Source: Oscheius sp. JU75 (Eukaryota > Nematoda > Chromadorea > Rhabditida > Rhabditidae). From it: a stretch of 64,000 nucleotides of DNA. Under the pieces are notes generated by a model. The model made no database searches. It was not told the DNA's origin and was given only the letters and a program-made list of their open reading frames with translations. Made by a program: the position numbers and the translations under genes. The DNA lies in assembly GCA_037178855.1 (NCBI GenBank), contig JASJZC010000002.1:5146001-5210000 (forward strand), given 5' to 3'. Of this stretch, positions 25,589-35,644 are shown piece by piece (positions within the stretch are counted from its first letter, which is position 1; each line of letters begins with the position of its first letter).

Positions 25589-26177
25589 GGTAGCTGTGAC
25601 ATCAAAAATCGGTCGAGTCCTTTTATTCTCCTCGTTATCTTGACTATATTATGGTGCAAGTAGTTTGAACAACAAAGCCGCGATAAGCCTACAGTTACTA
25701 CAGTTCCTGTTGCAATAGGCAACCTTGGGAACTTAACAGATTTGCAAAGAAGATACTTTTCCTTTTTTATGGGTTCTGAAAAGGTAAGCGATACCATAGA
25801 CATGTTCGGCACTGCATGTGATGCTCTGATTGATATCCGTTTTTCAAATGCCTTGTTCAGCTTCCATATGAAACGTTTACTTAATACGCCTGTTATCACT
25901 GTAGTCAAGTTGTATCTTTCGCGTCTCTCTAGATGCAAAACTTAGAGTCTTTGATCCACTCTTTTTTTTGCCGTATGCAACATTCGGAATGCTCTTATTT
26001 GCCTACTCGTTTTCTCGTTTGCCCACTCTCCAGACGATAATTGGCCACTCTCCTTGAATAATTCCTCTACAGCAACCTGATCTCTATCTCCTGAGATACA
26101 AAAATGTTGCAACTAGTCCAACAATTCAGCACTCTTAATATTATCACAAGTCTTTCTCTGTCTCTCCTCGTCTTTCA

Positions 26178-26641
26178 TCATCTGCGACCAGCCTTCTGGA
26201 GGAATTCAAACGGGAAATATTCCAATTCTTGTGAAGGAGCCAAGGCTGCTCGTTTCTTGCCGGCGGCGAAGAGACGATTGTACAGCTGAATCACTGGTTA
26301 TTGACATCAACAAGGCAAATGTACCTCAGCATGTCGTCCGACATCGTCAGCCACGCTGACCTGTCTCTTTCCGATGTCGAACAGTGCTCTCATGTTGCCC
26401 ATGTCCTCTTCGACATCGACTGACGGCGAGAGATGGCGTTTCAGCTGGGGTCCAGACCTCTTTCCCTACATGATTGAATACTTTATAGTCCTTTTAAGTG
26501 ACCCACATCGTAGCCCATAGCTCCCATTAGAAGAGGGGAGAGGCGGTCTTCGAGTGCGACGGCCGGACTGATCTGTCGCTTGGCCCGGAGCGAAGAGACT
26601 GTGACTACTACCACTGCCAGCACAATGCAGCTGCGGAACAT
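26178..26641 (-). CDS. nlp-11: NLP-11 type neuropeptide precursor
   Basis: Secreted precursor cleaved into amidated peptides that act as neuronal or gut signals. Exons 26507-26641, 26325-26465 and 26178-26285 give 127 residues, all joins in phase 0. Signal peptide MFRSCIVLAVVVVTVSSLRA is followed by KR. Peptides end at GKR, LKR, GKR, GKKR and GRR. Three match C. elegans NLP-11 in order and form: HLSPSVDVEED..MRALFDI-GKR, QVSVADDVGR..YNRLFAA-GKKR, and AALAPSQELE..FLQKA-GRR directly before the stop. An extra peptide, QISPAVALED..MGAMGYD-GKR, precedes them and may carry N-terminal pyroglutamate. Peptide boundaries nearly follow exon boundaries. The gene stands alone; its upstream side is a 2.5-kb gap. 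Confidence 0.93.
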
Positions 26642-29192
26642 TGTGCTGAAGGAGGGTGTTTACAACATGAGTCAAGAAAAAGGGGCCAAGAGGTAGTCAG
26701 CAAAGAGAGTGCAACATTTTTAAGACACCATGAAACTTGGGAAAGGAGGAGTCGGTCTGGAAGGATTGCTGGTAGGAATTGCTGGCCTTTTTATCGACTA
26801 GAACCCGCCCCAGAATTCAAGTATCCTAAGAGTTTATTTAAAGGGGAAACCCTGGGGCTGAACTAAAGGTTCGGGCATTCAGGATTGGATTCGAGCGGTT
26901 CTTTCACGCCGTGATTCGGCTTCCCAGATCTCAGAAGATCTCATTTCCACATAAAGAAAAAGAGCGGACACAAATGAGGCCAAAGATGTTCAGACGTGAG
27001 CTGAATTCCAAAGAAGGGTTATCCCATCGTATCCAAGCATTTGCATAGACAAACAAAAAGAAGAGCTTAGAGGAAAGTGGTAAGAAAGAGAGAAGAATGA
27101 AGGGGCGTGGTCTCTATCGCGGGTTGCACGTATATTTTTGAAGAGGTGGCCCGAGTATGATTCGAATGTTTTCCAAGTCTTAAAATATTCTCCGAAAGAC
27201 ACAAGGTTTTTGAGCTGGCCTTCTGTTCGCATCAGTGCAAACGAGGTTAGACGTTGATTAGGCTGGGAGCCTAAGAGCAACTTCAGTAAGTAAGAGAAGA
27301 AGGAGAAACAGGGGAACTGCCGGAAGGAAATCGCACATTTCTTGTCCCTCCAACAAGGATGTGGGTCCATATAGTTCAGGCGAAAACTAGAGATCTCTAA
27401 GCTCAACGGGAGTCAAGAGATACTCAAGAACCCATATTCTTTGCCCTTCTGCAACCTATAAACCCGAACAATCGTAAGCTTTATTACTTCCGAGGAACGC
27501 TAGAAGTTACCCCGAATCTAATGAACTCTCTGGTTCATTTCCGGCTGTTTTCCACAACCTATTTTAGCGAATTGGTGAGAGAACCGAGAGAGACTACGTC
27601 AGAAGACTGACAGCCACCTACACCTAATGAAAAACTGCCTATTTTGCGATGAGACAACTCTCGTATTGGTCAGCTCAAATTAGCAATTCGGGGCTCGGGA
27701 AACAAGGTGACTGATTGATGTGCAGCTGACTAATAAGATGCGCGTGTAATTATCCTCTCGTGGTTATCTAAAGACTGAGCTCGGTTGGACAGAGAGAGAA
27801 ACTGATTTACGTAGGAGAGAAGACGGAAGGAAAGACGTCAGTCGTATGGTAAGCAGAGACGTAAACTCGTTCTCCACGTCATTCTGTCAGTTAGTGGCGC
27901 GACCTGCTAGTGATGAGGTACTGTACATATGTGTCTGCGTGTTCTGAGCCTACTGACCAGAAGAATTGTCTTGCATTTCTCGAGCCTATCCTGTGGGCTA
28001 GAGAATTCTTGCATAGAATTCTGAGCTTCTTGAAAACTTAAAAACGTATCACAGTAGTTGCAATAGATCAAAGAAGAAGTTTTATAGGCATTGTAGTATA
28101 GCGTGTTGTTTTCCCCTCTCGATAAAAACTAATAAACATTCAGATGATCAAGTTACCGCTGTCAAGTTATCACAAGACGTGTACACTATTCTACACCCGT
28201 AGTTACTCACGTATCTCAATCACTCTCAATTGATCACAGAGTGAAAAGGGACAGGACAAAGAGCTCACTCTGTATTGTGACGTCGAGGGAATGAAAACAA
28301 GACGAGTAATCCCTGTCTCGTTGTCGGTAATTGCTCCATTTACACACACCCGGGGGAGCACCATCGGGCTGTTTAGGAAAGATTTTAGGAGAATCTTTTC
28401 GAGTTCGAACATTTTCTTCTTGGAAGTGTAATCCTTCTAAATCTGTCATTATATCTTGCTCACAACGTCCAAATTACTCTAAATTATAGTTCACGGCACG
28501 AGGAGGAAGCTTACGGTAAAGCAACGACAAGGAAATGGTTTTTGATGCAGTATCCTCTCGAAAAAAAAGTTACAGGCAACAGAGATTAGAGGAGAAATTA
28601 GTGCCAGCGAGTGACGGAAATTGAGAGAATACGCGCGCTATAACTGGACGATACTTCCCACGCGACTGATGAGAAAGTTCAGAGTTGGATAGGAAATTCT
28701 ATTGAGAGAAGGGATCCCTTTGAGAGAAAGATCTAGCTGGGAGAGAGCGAGGTGGGCGGTTCTCTAATGATGAGGCTCCCGGGAGCAGTTAGGTTCGGTT
28801 GATCTTTTGGAAGATGGACAAGGTTGGGACTGGAAATCTGGAAGGGAACGGGGGACTCTGCTATGCAAAAGTTGTCACAGAAGTTATGAATGCATGCATA
28901 GACACAAGGAGCAGAAAGACCTCTAAAAATCAGATTCCAGACAGTATTTACAACCTCGCGAGAGCACGGGGGCAGAGTTTCCTGCCAGTAATTGGAAGCG
29001 CAATTTACGCGCCTTGACGCCAGCATCAAAAGAAGGAAGAAACGACAATAAAGCTCGAGGTGTCTGGGCGTCAAAGAGGGATTGAAAGGGCTGTTTAGTG
29101 CCATTAGGCCTGCTGTTATCCATTAGTCACTAACAAAACTGAATAACGATCAGACAAGATATTTTTAAATTGAAATTTAGACAAAATAAAAT
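26642..29192. other. 2.5-kb gap upstream of nlp-11
   Basis: No gene is supported. A minus-strand frame at 28449 starts MTDLEGLHFQEENVRTRKDS and could end at a GTGTGT donor, but no partner exon was found. The region probably includes the nlp-11 promoter. Confidence 0.4.
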
Positions 29193-29522
29193 TTACAAAA
29201 TGGTTACAGGCTCTTCGTACAAGGTCATACGACTTTTGACGGAACTGGCGAACCAGATGTTGCTGTCACGACGGCGGGATCGAATTGTCGGCGTCCTTTT
29301 CTTCGGCAAATGGTCGAACAGGAAGATGTCATCCTCTCCTGCGGTCTCATCGAGCGGCTCTAGCGATCCTTCGGGCATCGACTTGCTTCGAAGTCGATCC
29401 TTGGCCTTTTCGACAGTCTCTTCAATGCATCGATGATAGCATTCAGCAGCTTCACCGTCTATATCGCGATTAACTCTGAAGTTATGGCTTGAGAAAGTAG
29501 GAAACAGGGCTTACCCCCACAT
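29193..29522 (-). CDS. Unknown 96-residue protein
   Basis: Two exons, 29515-29522 (only eight coding bases, ATGTGGGG) and 29193-29475, join in phase to give MWGVNRDIDGEAAECYHRC followed by a basic and acidic chain ending YEEPVTIL. A TTTCTAG acceptor about 52 bases before the ATG could be a trans-splice site. No signal peptide or membrane segment is seen. The N-terminal 30 residues look helical with CxxxC spacing (CYHRC), the middle is acidic (DETAGEDD), and the rest is arginine-rich. I do not recognise a family. It is divergent from the POLE4-like gene, with 427 bp between the two start codons. Confidence 0.5.
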
Positions 29523-29829
29523 TTGAACAAGAAAAAACTATTAAACAGGCGTATTCGGCGCTTCTGCACACTACCTAGAAAAGAAACATTGCTGAATGCG
29601 TTTTGTTGAAAAATAGAAGAATATTGAGAGAAGTAGCAGAAAAAACGGGGGAGTCGAGTAAGAATTGGACGCTTGTGGCTCTGGTTTCGTGCCAAAACTG
29701 ATGAGAATGAATCAAATAGCCCGCGAATTCAAATCGCAGAAGTGCTTTAGAATATTTCGACGTTCTCCTTTCTCCTATCCTTTTCCCTTTCCTTCCGTTT
29801 CCATTTTCCAGTTCACAGATCCGTAACTG

Positions 29830-29863
29830 TAAAACAGCTCCACTGCTAAAACAGCTCCACTGC
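29830..29863 (+). repeat. Perfect 17-bp tandem duplication
   Basis: TAAAACAGCTCCACTGC is present twice with no spacer in the divergent intergenic region upstream of the POLE4-like gene. Short and of unknown significance. Confidence 0.9.
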
Positions 29864-29948
29864 GAACAGTTACTTGCTTGAAAATCACTTTCTTCGTCTT
29901 CGGTTTCCTGTACGTCGATCAACACTTTCCAATTTCAGAATCAGAAAT

Positions 29949-30759
29949 ATGACAGAAGAACTGACAGAAGAATTGACGGTAGATCAATTAGAGGAACTCG
30001 CAGATGAGATCACCGCAAGCGAGTTTCCATTTGCGAAGGTGAAGAAGATTGCCAAGCTGGACCCAGCGGTAGTGTCCTCTCAAAATAATGTTTCAACAGA
30101 GCCGCTTTCAGGTGTCAATTGTCACTCCGGAAGCCATCAAAATGCTCACGAAAGCAGCAGTAAGCCCAGTCCTTTTTTGATCTTTCTAATTCGACAAAAA
30201 CGTTGTTCGTACCAAACCCCCCTTTCAGGAAATGTACATGCTAGAGTTAGGCAAAGCCAGTTACACCCAGGCCGTCATCGAGAAACGGAAAACGGTCCAG
30301 AAGAAGGATATTGGTCAGATTGTCTTGCTTCCTTTTGAAAAACCTGTTCAGATCATGTCGTGAAGCACAATCTTCTCTTCGAACAACTCGAAGATCTGCT
30401 CGAGGATTGGCCGGAGCCGATTCCGAGGTCTCAAGCCAAGAATACTAGTCAGGTCTGTCTCTTTCTAATGATGTTTTCTTTTGCTCACTTGTTTTTGTTA
30501 GCCCTGATTGGAAAGCACATCAATTATAGACAAAATTACTCCCAGAGGAGCTTACTCTTCTTTTAGCCTGATTCTTGATGCTCTCGGGTTCAAAACGAGA
30601 CCTCATTTTCTTTGCAACAAAATGGATTTTCAGACAGCCGATGACCAAGAAGATGCCGCGCCTCCTTTGCCGGAGCTGGACGAAGGTGCTGAAGAACAAG
30701 AGACTCTTGTCGAGAAAGCACCTCGAGAAGAAATCATGGAAACTACCGAAAGCGAGTAA
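29949..30759 (+). CDS. POLE4-like histone-fold protein
   Basis: Predicted small subunit of DNA polymerase epsilon, pairing with a second histone-fold protein on duplex DNA; CHRAC-type use is possible. Exons 29949-30068, 30112-30159, 30229-30313, 30352-30452 and 30634-30759 give 159 residues. An acidic N-terminus (about 1-25) is followed by the histone fold (about 26-110): FPFAKVKKIAKLDPAV, then PEAIKMLTKAAEMYMLELGK, then KRKTVQKKDIDHVVK. The KRKTVQKKDID block closely matches human POLE4 (KRKTLQRRDLD). The C-terminus is acidic (EDAAPPLPELDEG..). A TTTCAG acceptor 11 bases before the ATG suggests trans-splicing. AATAAA lies 14 bases after the stop, and a second gene starts 114 bases downstream, so this is probably the first gene of an operon. 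Confidence 0.8.
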
Positions 30760-30772
30760 CTTGTAAATACTG

Positions 30773-30778
30773 AATAAA
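30773..30778 (+). terminator. Polyadenylation signal of the POLE4-like gene
   Basis: AATAAA 14 bases after the stop codon. A CTACTAG acceptor follows at about 30852, roughly 75 bases later, the usual spacing between cistrons of a nematode operon. Confidence 0.6.
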
Positions 30779-30873
30779 AAACTTCGGGTATCTTTCCAAA
30801 TTGATTGGGGAACAAATGCAAAAGTTTGAATAACTTGGGGTAATTCTACTAGGTGTCTGGAGAAGGAACTTTG

Positions 30874-31745
30874 ATGGCCGACAGTAGTTCCTCCTCGGAA
30901 GCGACCGTCCTCCGACGTCTCTACCCGACGGACTGGGACGCTCTCAAGTCTGTCGGCTCCGCCTGTCTGCCGATCCTCTACCCGGACGACTACTGGAAGA
31001 TGCTGACAGCCGACAACGGGGTTCACTTCGCCCTGGGAGCCTTCTTCGAGGACCAACTCGTCGCCACTGTGGCCGTCGTCCGCGATGCGTCCTACGTGGC
31101 GCCGCACATGAAGCGCGAGGAGGCTCGACTGGTCGAGGACTACGACAACGTCTGCTACATCAGCAGTCTCGTGGTGACCGAGAAGATGCGCAGACGAGGA
31201 ATCGCCACTCGACTCATGGGACAGGCCATGGAACAGCTGCAAACAGAAGAGGGCACCGATGCCTTCTATCTCCATGTGATGGTCGGCAACACAAAGGCCA
31301 TCAGTCTCTACGAGAAGCTCGGATTTGCCAGGGAGGCACATCTGCCCAGGTGAGTCCAGACTTTCTTTGTTTCCTTTCAACAATGTTCCTCGTGAAGCTA
31401 AAAGAGAAGACTCGGTAGACGGAAAACAGTTCTCTAACAGCAATCCTTGCGGAACCCTCGTCTAGCGTTGAACACTCAGGCGAGAAACCAAGCTGAAGTA
31501 ACAGATAGAAAGTTGAGCTACTTGTGGGGTAATCGGAAGCAGATAAGCTGTATTCCTTGTTACTTTTGCAACGATTATCCCACAAGCATTTTCGACTGGT
31601 TGACAGTACAAAATGATACGTGTTCAGCTACTACAACCAGATGAATCTGCTGTCCGACGCTTTCCTCTACGTCCGTCGTCTTCGCGCCACTACACCGCCG
31701 AGAAAGAAGTGCGCCTGCTCGACTCCCTTCTGCCACATTCAGTAA
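30874..31745 (+). CDS. NAA60 (NatF)-like N-terminal acetyltransferase
   Basis: GNAT-fold enzyme that transfers acetyl from acetyl-CoA to protein N-termini. Exons 30874-31349 and 31628-31745 give 197 residues. The acetyl-CoA loop RRRGIATRL (R/QxxGxG/A) follows strand ISSLVVTEKM. YPDDYW near the N-terminus and YLHVMVGNTKAISLYEKLGF, then LPSYYNQMNLL.DAFLYV, match NAA60 in order, better than NAA50. The protein is shorter than human NAA60 (242) and lacks its C-terminal membrane-binding helices; instead it ends in a cysteine-rich basic tail (PRKKCACSTPFCHIQ), a possible lipidation site. The first exon is clearly GC-richer than neighbouring sequence. It lies 114 bases downstream of the POLE4-like gene with an acceptor but no promoter-sized gap, consistent with a trans-spliced second cistron. 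Confidence 0.82.
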
Positions 31746-31857
31746 CAAATCACTACTTGGTGATGAAAAGACATAAATATGCAATCTACGTTTTCTGAAA
31801 AGGTACAACGTTAATAGGAGATTCTAAAGCATCAAACTTATTATATGTACACAATTA

Positions 31858-33738
31858 TCAATATACAAAAATCTGAGCAACCTCGTTATTCTCGTAGGTC
31901 CTTTTGAGGTTCGTCTCGTAGATATCCACTCCGGAAATGTTCTGGAAACCTTCGGAGACGGGCAAAATGTCCAATTTGAATTCGGCGGCCGTATTTGGAG
32001 GAATCTGACCGAGAGGTTGACCCGAGAGTGAGCAGAACACCAGCTGTGGAGACGAAGTCAACATCAGGACCAGGTCCAGTGCTCTTTCACTGATATTTGA
32101 GTTTGTCTGATTTTAAAATCAAGGCCCACCTGTTATTGTGTACTGAGCACTGGATCTCGAACGGCTGGTGTAATCTGGCTGTGGCCGGCAGCCGGTCCAC
32201 TACGAGTCGGATGTCCCCGTAACCTGGCGCCTAAAATCTGCTTAATTAGGAGCTGGGATCAATCGTACTATTCTCTGAAGAGCACTCGTCTGCAAACGAC
32301 CTTTCTCTCCCATATTTGTCCTCCACGACATGTCGAGCTTTCCTATCACTGTGAGGTCGCTGAAAAATAAAACCATTGGAAAAAGGACAAAAAACTTACA
32401 CTGAGCTCTTGTGGGGATCTTTCGGTGAGAGACAGAAAAGAAACTGGCGGACGTCACCGGGATTTAGCAGATTCTCTAGATAGAATTCAGAAGACCTGCA
32501 AATAAATCAATGAAAACGCCAAATGGGACGAGGACGAACCCGGGAAGAATTGGAGTGACATTGTAGTGTGGACTGGGCTCGAGATCGACTTTCTCCAAGG
32601 ACATGGGCACTGTGGCGGTGTTCTCAATCTGGGCTTCAAGAAAGACGTCAAAGTTCTGGAAAATGTCTTTGGTAAGAGGTTGAGGATGAGTAAACATGGA
32701 CTAGGAGCGGAATGAAAACTAACCAAGCAATCCTGAAAGAACAAAGCAGTCGACATGCAGCATCACAGTACATGAAAAACCAACAATTAGCATTTTGAGA
32801 CATGCGTGATGCAGATAGAAAAAGAGTGAAACTAGCCTCAGTATTGTAGAATTTGGTCTTGACGTCTATTGGTTTCCCGACAGGGAATTTGAAGAACTTC
32901 CGGAAATACATCTTCTCATCAGCTATTGTCTTGTAGTTTACAGAGCAAATTAATCTGAAACACTTGTCATTTGAAGAAAAACGGAAGCCCACATGTGTTG
33001 GCCTAATTCCTTGATTTCGTGACTGATAATCTGACCCGAAACTGCTCCTGCTCTCAGTGAGTCTTCCTGGAGTGTACATGGCAGGGGGACTCGTTGACTA
33101 TTCGTTTGTAACTCGCACTAAATCCCTTTATTTTAGGAACAGGCAAGATAACCTACTTTAACATTGACGTCGACGACTTTCTGGTCACTTTCGTTCACGC
33201 AGTTTACGTAGAATGTGAATGTCTCGCCGAGATTGATATTTCTGAGATAAAAATCTGTATTTTTGGACTCTGGATATCATAAAAACAACGCTCGCAGACT
33301 CTCTTTTACAATTAGACATCAGTTTCCATGGTTACAGACTTGCGCTACGCAGTATAACGCAAATTGAAAGCTCTGCAACGAAATAGAGTCCTCTAAAACG
33401 ATATTCAAGCAAAAATGGAACAATAGGGGCCGAATAATTCCAAATTCCCACATATTGCTCACAGAGTTTCGCTGATAGCAACAAAAAGACGCCGCGTGGG
33501 AGAATGAATCAAAGAAGAAGCCTTACTCGAATGCTACGGGAGCGAGGACGTACTGGCCCAAAATCAAGTCAGTGCTGTCCTCTCCGGATCGTTCCCTATA
33601 GGCATTCTCGATCAGCTGACCGAATTCCGATGGGTCAGCTGGATCAGTGCTAAACGAGGAGCCCGGGGTGAGCTTCGGCCGGGCGAGTCTCATGACTTTC
33701 AAGACGAGAAGCTGCTGATTGGCCAAGGAGGAATCCAT
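31858..33738 (-). CDS. TRAPP complex subunit 13
   Basis: TRAPPC13 is a beta-sandwich subunit of the TRAPPIII tethering complex in Golgi and autophagy trafficking. Nine exons, 33527-33738, 33157-33241, 32993-33117, 32837-32954, 32540-32700, 32400-32495, 32269-32359, 32130-32230 and 31858-32089, give 406 residues (human 417). Diagnostic blocks run in order: [59 protein letters not shown] and [25 protein letters not shown] acceptor lies one base before the ATG, so the start is almost certainly trans-spliced. Intron 4 starts with GC rather than GT (GAG/GCTAGT at 32837/32836); only this gives the conserved frame FYNTE-SMFTH..FLEAQ. The gene lies 373 bp downstream of icd-1 on the same strand, so shared transcription is possible. 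Confidence 0.93.
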
Positions 33739-34111
33739 GCTGGAAGGCAATCAGAGGCTTGCAAGCTGTGTCAAGTAGCGGTGCGTCGATAACTGCTAGT
33801 AAGAAAGCGATAAGTTGGGCAGTCAACATTTTATTTTCATCAGGTGTTAATTAACAAACAAAACTAGAGCCTAACCTATGGACGTCAAGGTTTTGTACAG
33901 AGAACAAAAGCGGCTAATAAGTTTATTAGCGATTTTCAGATCTGACTCGTATATAACAAAATAAAAGAAAACAATGAACGTTCACGGGTTATAGACCAAA
34001 CATTGGAAAAGGGTAGACGGAGAGATGCTCGAAAGTCTTCAATGTCAACAAACAACAATGAACAGTTTCTAAAAAGGTGAACATTGCCTTATTGGAGTTG
34101 AAAGACCGAAC

Positions 34112-34916
34112 TTAAGCCTTCTCCTCGGCCTTGGCCTCATTCTTGGAAGCCTCATCGAAATCTCCCACGAGATCTGAAAGAAAATAATAAACAATTAGTT
34201 TTGCAGCCGTATGTTCACTTTTAAATGTAAACATGCCGAAATTACAGCGACGACCGCTTTGTTTGAGCAAAACAGGTTCGTCGCGCGCCTTGGCAGCTGA
34301 AAGAAACGAATAAAGAAAACAACTCACCAGGAACTTCGTCATCAGGAGTCTTGAACTGGCTTGTAACGTTGTTAGCCAACTTCTTTAGGTGGGTGAGGGA
34401 CTCGGGGCCGAGCTGATTGAGGATACCGGGCAGCATGTCGGTGATTTCTGAAGCACCATGATAACTACGGCCATGATAGACAACTAACGCTTGTTCTCAG
34501 CACCTCCAGTGACAGAGAAAGTGTTAGCTGGCACGGAAGCTTGGACTTTGGGGTTGTTGAAGTGAATAACAGTTCCGTCGTCCTTGATCATGTTAACCTG
34601 GAAGCAAACGTATGAAAACAGCTATGAAGAACATCTTACCTCCTCGATGCCAGGAATGTTGGTGACAGAGAGTTTCTTCAGATTACTCTGCAGCTTCTTG
34701 TCATCAGCGGCGGCAGTCTTGTGGATGACCTTTCTCTTTCTCCTGGGAACTCCCTGAAACCGACATCATTAGTTTCGTTGAAATGGCAAAGTGCAGTCAG
34801 CTGATCGCCGTAAACGAAAAAAAAATGAGAAACGAACACACCTTTCCTCCGATCTTAACCAGCTCGGCGTTGGCCTGGAGCTTCTTGATTTTCTCAGCAA
34901 TAGTTTTGCTGTCCAT
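34112..34916 (-). CDS. icd-1: Nascent polypeptide-associated complex subunit beta (BTF3)
   Basis: Binds nascent chains at the ribosome exit with NAC alpha and limits mistargeting to the ER; in worms icd-1 also restrains apoptosis. Exons 34842-34916, 34640-34753, 34489-34597, 34328-34447 and 34112-34173 give 159 residues. Seen: the N-terminal ribosome-binding motif [12 protein letters not shown] (about 26-37), the NAC fold with [15 protein letters not shown] and [13 protein letters not shown], then [13 protein letters not shown] and an acidic tail ([18 protein letters not shown]). A TTTTCCAG acceptor lies 13 bases upstream of the ATG. Intron 4 (34174-34327) is longer than the others and carries a possible 78-nt in-frame cassette exon and a strong hairpin; skipping it gives the conserved PDLVGDFD junction. 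Confidence 0.95.
34219..34296 (-). other. Possible cassette exon or structured RNA in icd-1 intron 4
   Basis: On the minus strand a TTTCTTTCAG acceptor opens 78 bases ending at AAAA/GTGAAC. The length is divisible by three and the frame stays open ([19 protein letters not shown]..), so inclusion would add 26 residues before the acidic tail. The same bases contain GCGACGA paired with TCGTCGC around a 23-base loop, and an ACA follows near the 3' side, which could instead fit a box H/ACA snoRNA. The upstream residual intron would be only 31 bases, short even for worms. Confidence 0.35.
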
Positions 34917-35176
34917 GTTGACCAAGCTGGAAAACAGCGATTTAGGGAATTGTTCGTATTAAAAAAAAGATGAAGGCTAAGATAACGTCGGAAACGACGT
35001 ATTCGAGCAGAAACGCAGAGAATATCAAAATGGACGTATTATACTTTGCCTAATACAAAGAAACAAATTCGAGACGTAAATTTTGAGCGAAAACAACGAA
35101 GAATAGCGTAAAAAGAGACGAAACGAAAGAGAAAAGAATCAGAAACGGCAAATTGCCGAAAGTTCTCGGGCTGGCC

Positions 35177-35258
35177 GCTGTTCGGCAGCCCGCCTTCAGA
35201 GCGGCTGCTCGCTGTTCGGCAGCCCATCATGATCGTTGCGAGACCGGGTCCCGCAACG
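35177..35258. promoter_or_regulatory. Direct repeats and near-perfect palindrome between icd-1 and vps-32
   Basis: GCTGT TCGGCAGCCC (15 bp) occurs at 35177-35191 and 35211-35225. It is followed at 35234-35258 by a 25-bp palindrome, CGTTGCGAGACC-G-GGTCCCGCAACG, with 11 of 12 pairs matching. The block lies in the 728-bp divergent region between two broadly expressed genes, where a shared promoter is expected. The function is inferred from position only. Confidence 0.5.
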
Positions 35259-35644
35259 AACTGGGCCTTGTTTGGCGCGATTGCCGGTCGTTCTAAAACC
35301 CGGTCTAGTCGTTATTTGTGACGTCATTTGGTGCAGCTGATTCACGAGACCGATCGACTTTAGCCAGTTTCGACACTCCTCAAGCAATATTTCTACTCAT
35401 TGTCTGACTCAGCCCCTAGCATTTAGCACTTTTGAGGGTTTAGAACTCACAGATTCAGTTCCTAACTGCTCCGAAACATTTTGAACACACTGATGTTGTT
35501 GTTTTCTATTTAGAAGTAGCTTTTCTCACCAAAAGCAAAGTTATTTTCGAACGAAGCAATTCAATTCCCAAAGATTCCATGTATTTTTCGCCTTCTCTCT
35601 CTTCTTGTCTCTTTTAAGCTAATCACTCACGTTTCAGAAGCAGA

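Noticed and set aside
28203-28449. Possible first exon MTDLEGLHFQEENVRTRKDS..
   Set aside because: Two frames compete, donors are weak or out of frame, and no second exon was found.
30520-31443. 307-codon minus-strand frame
   Set aside because: Antisense shadow of the POLE4-like last exon and the GC-rich NAA60-like exon.
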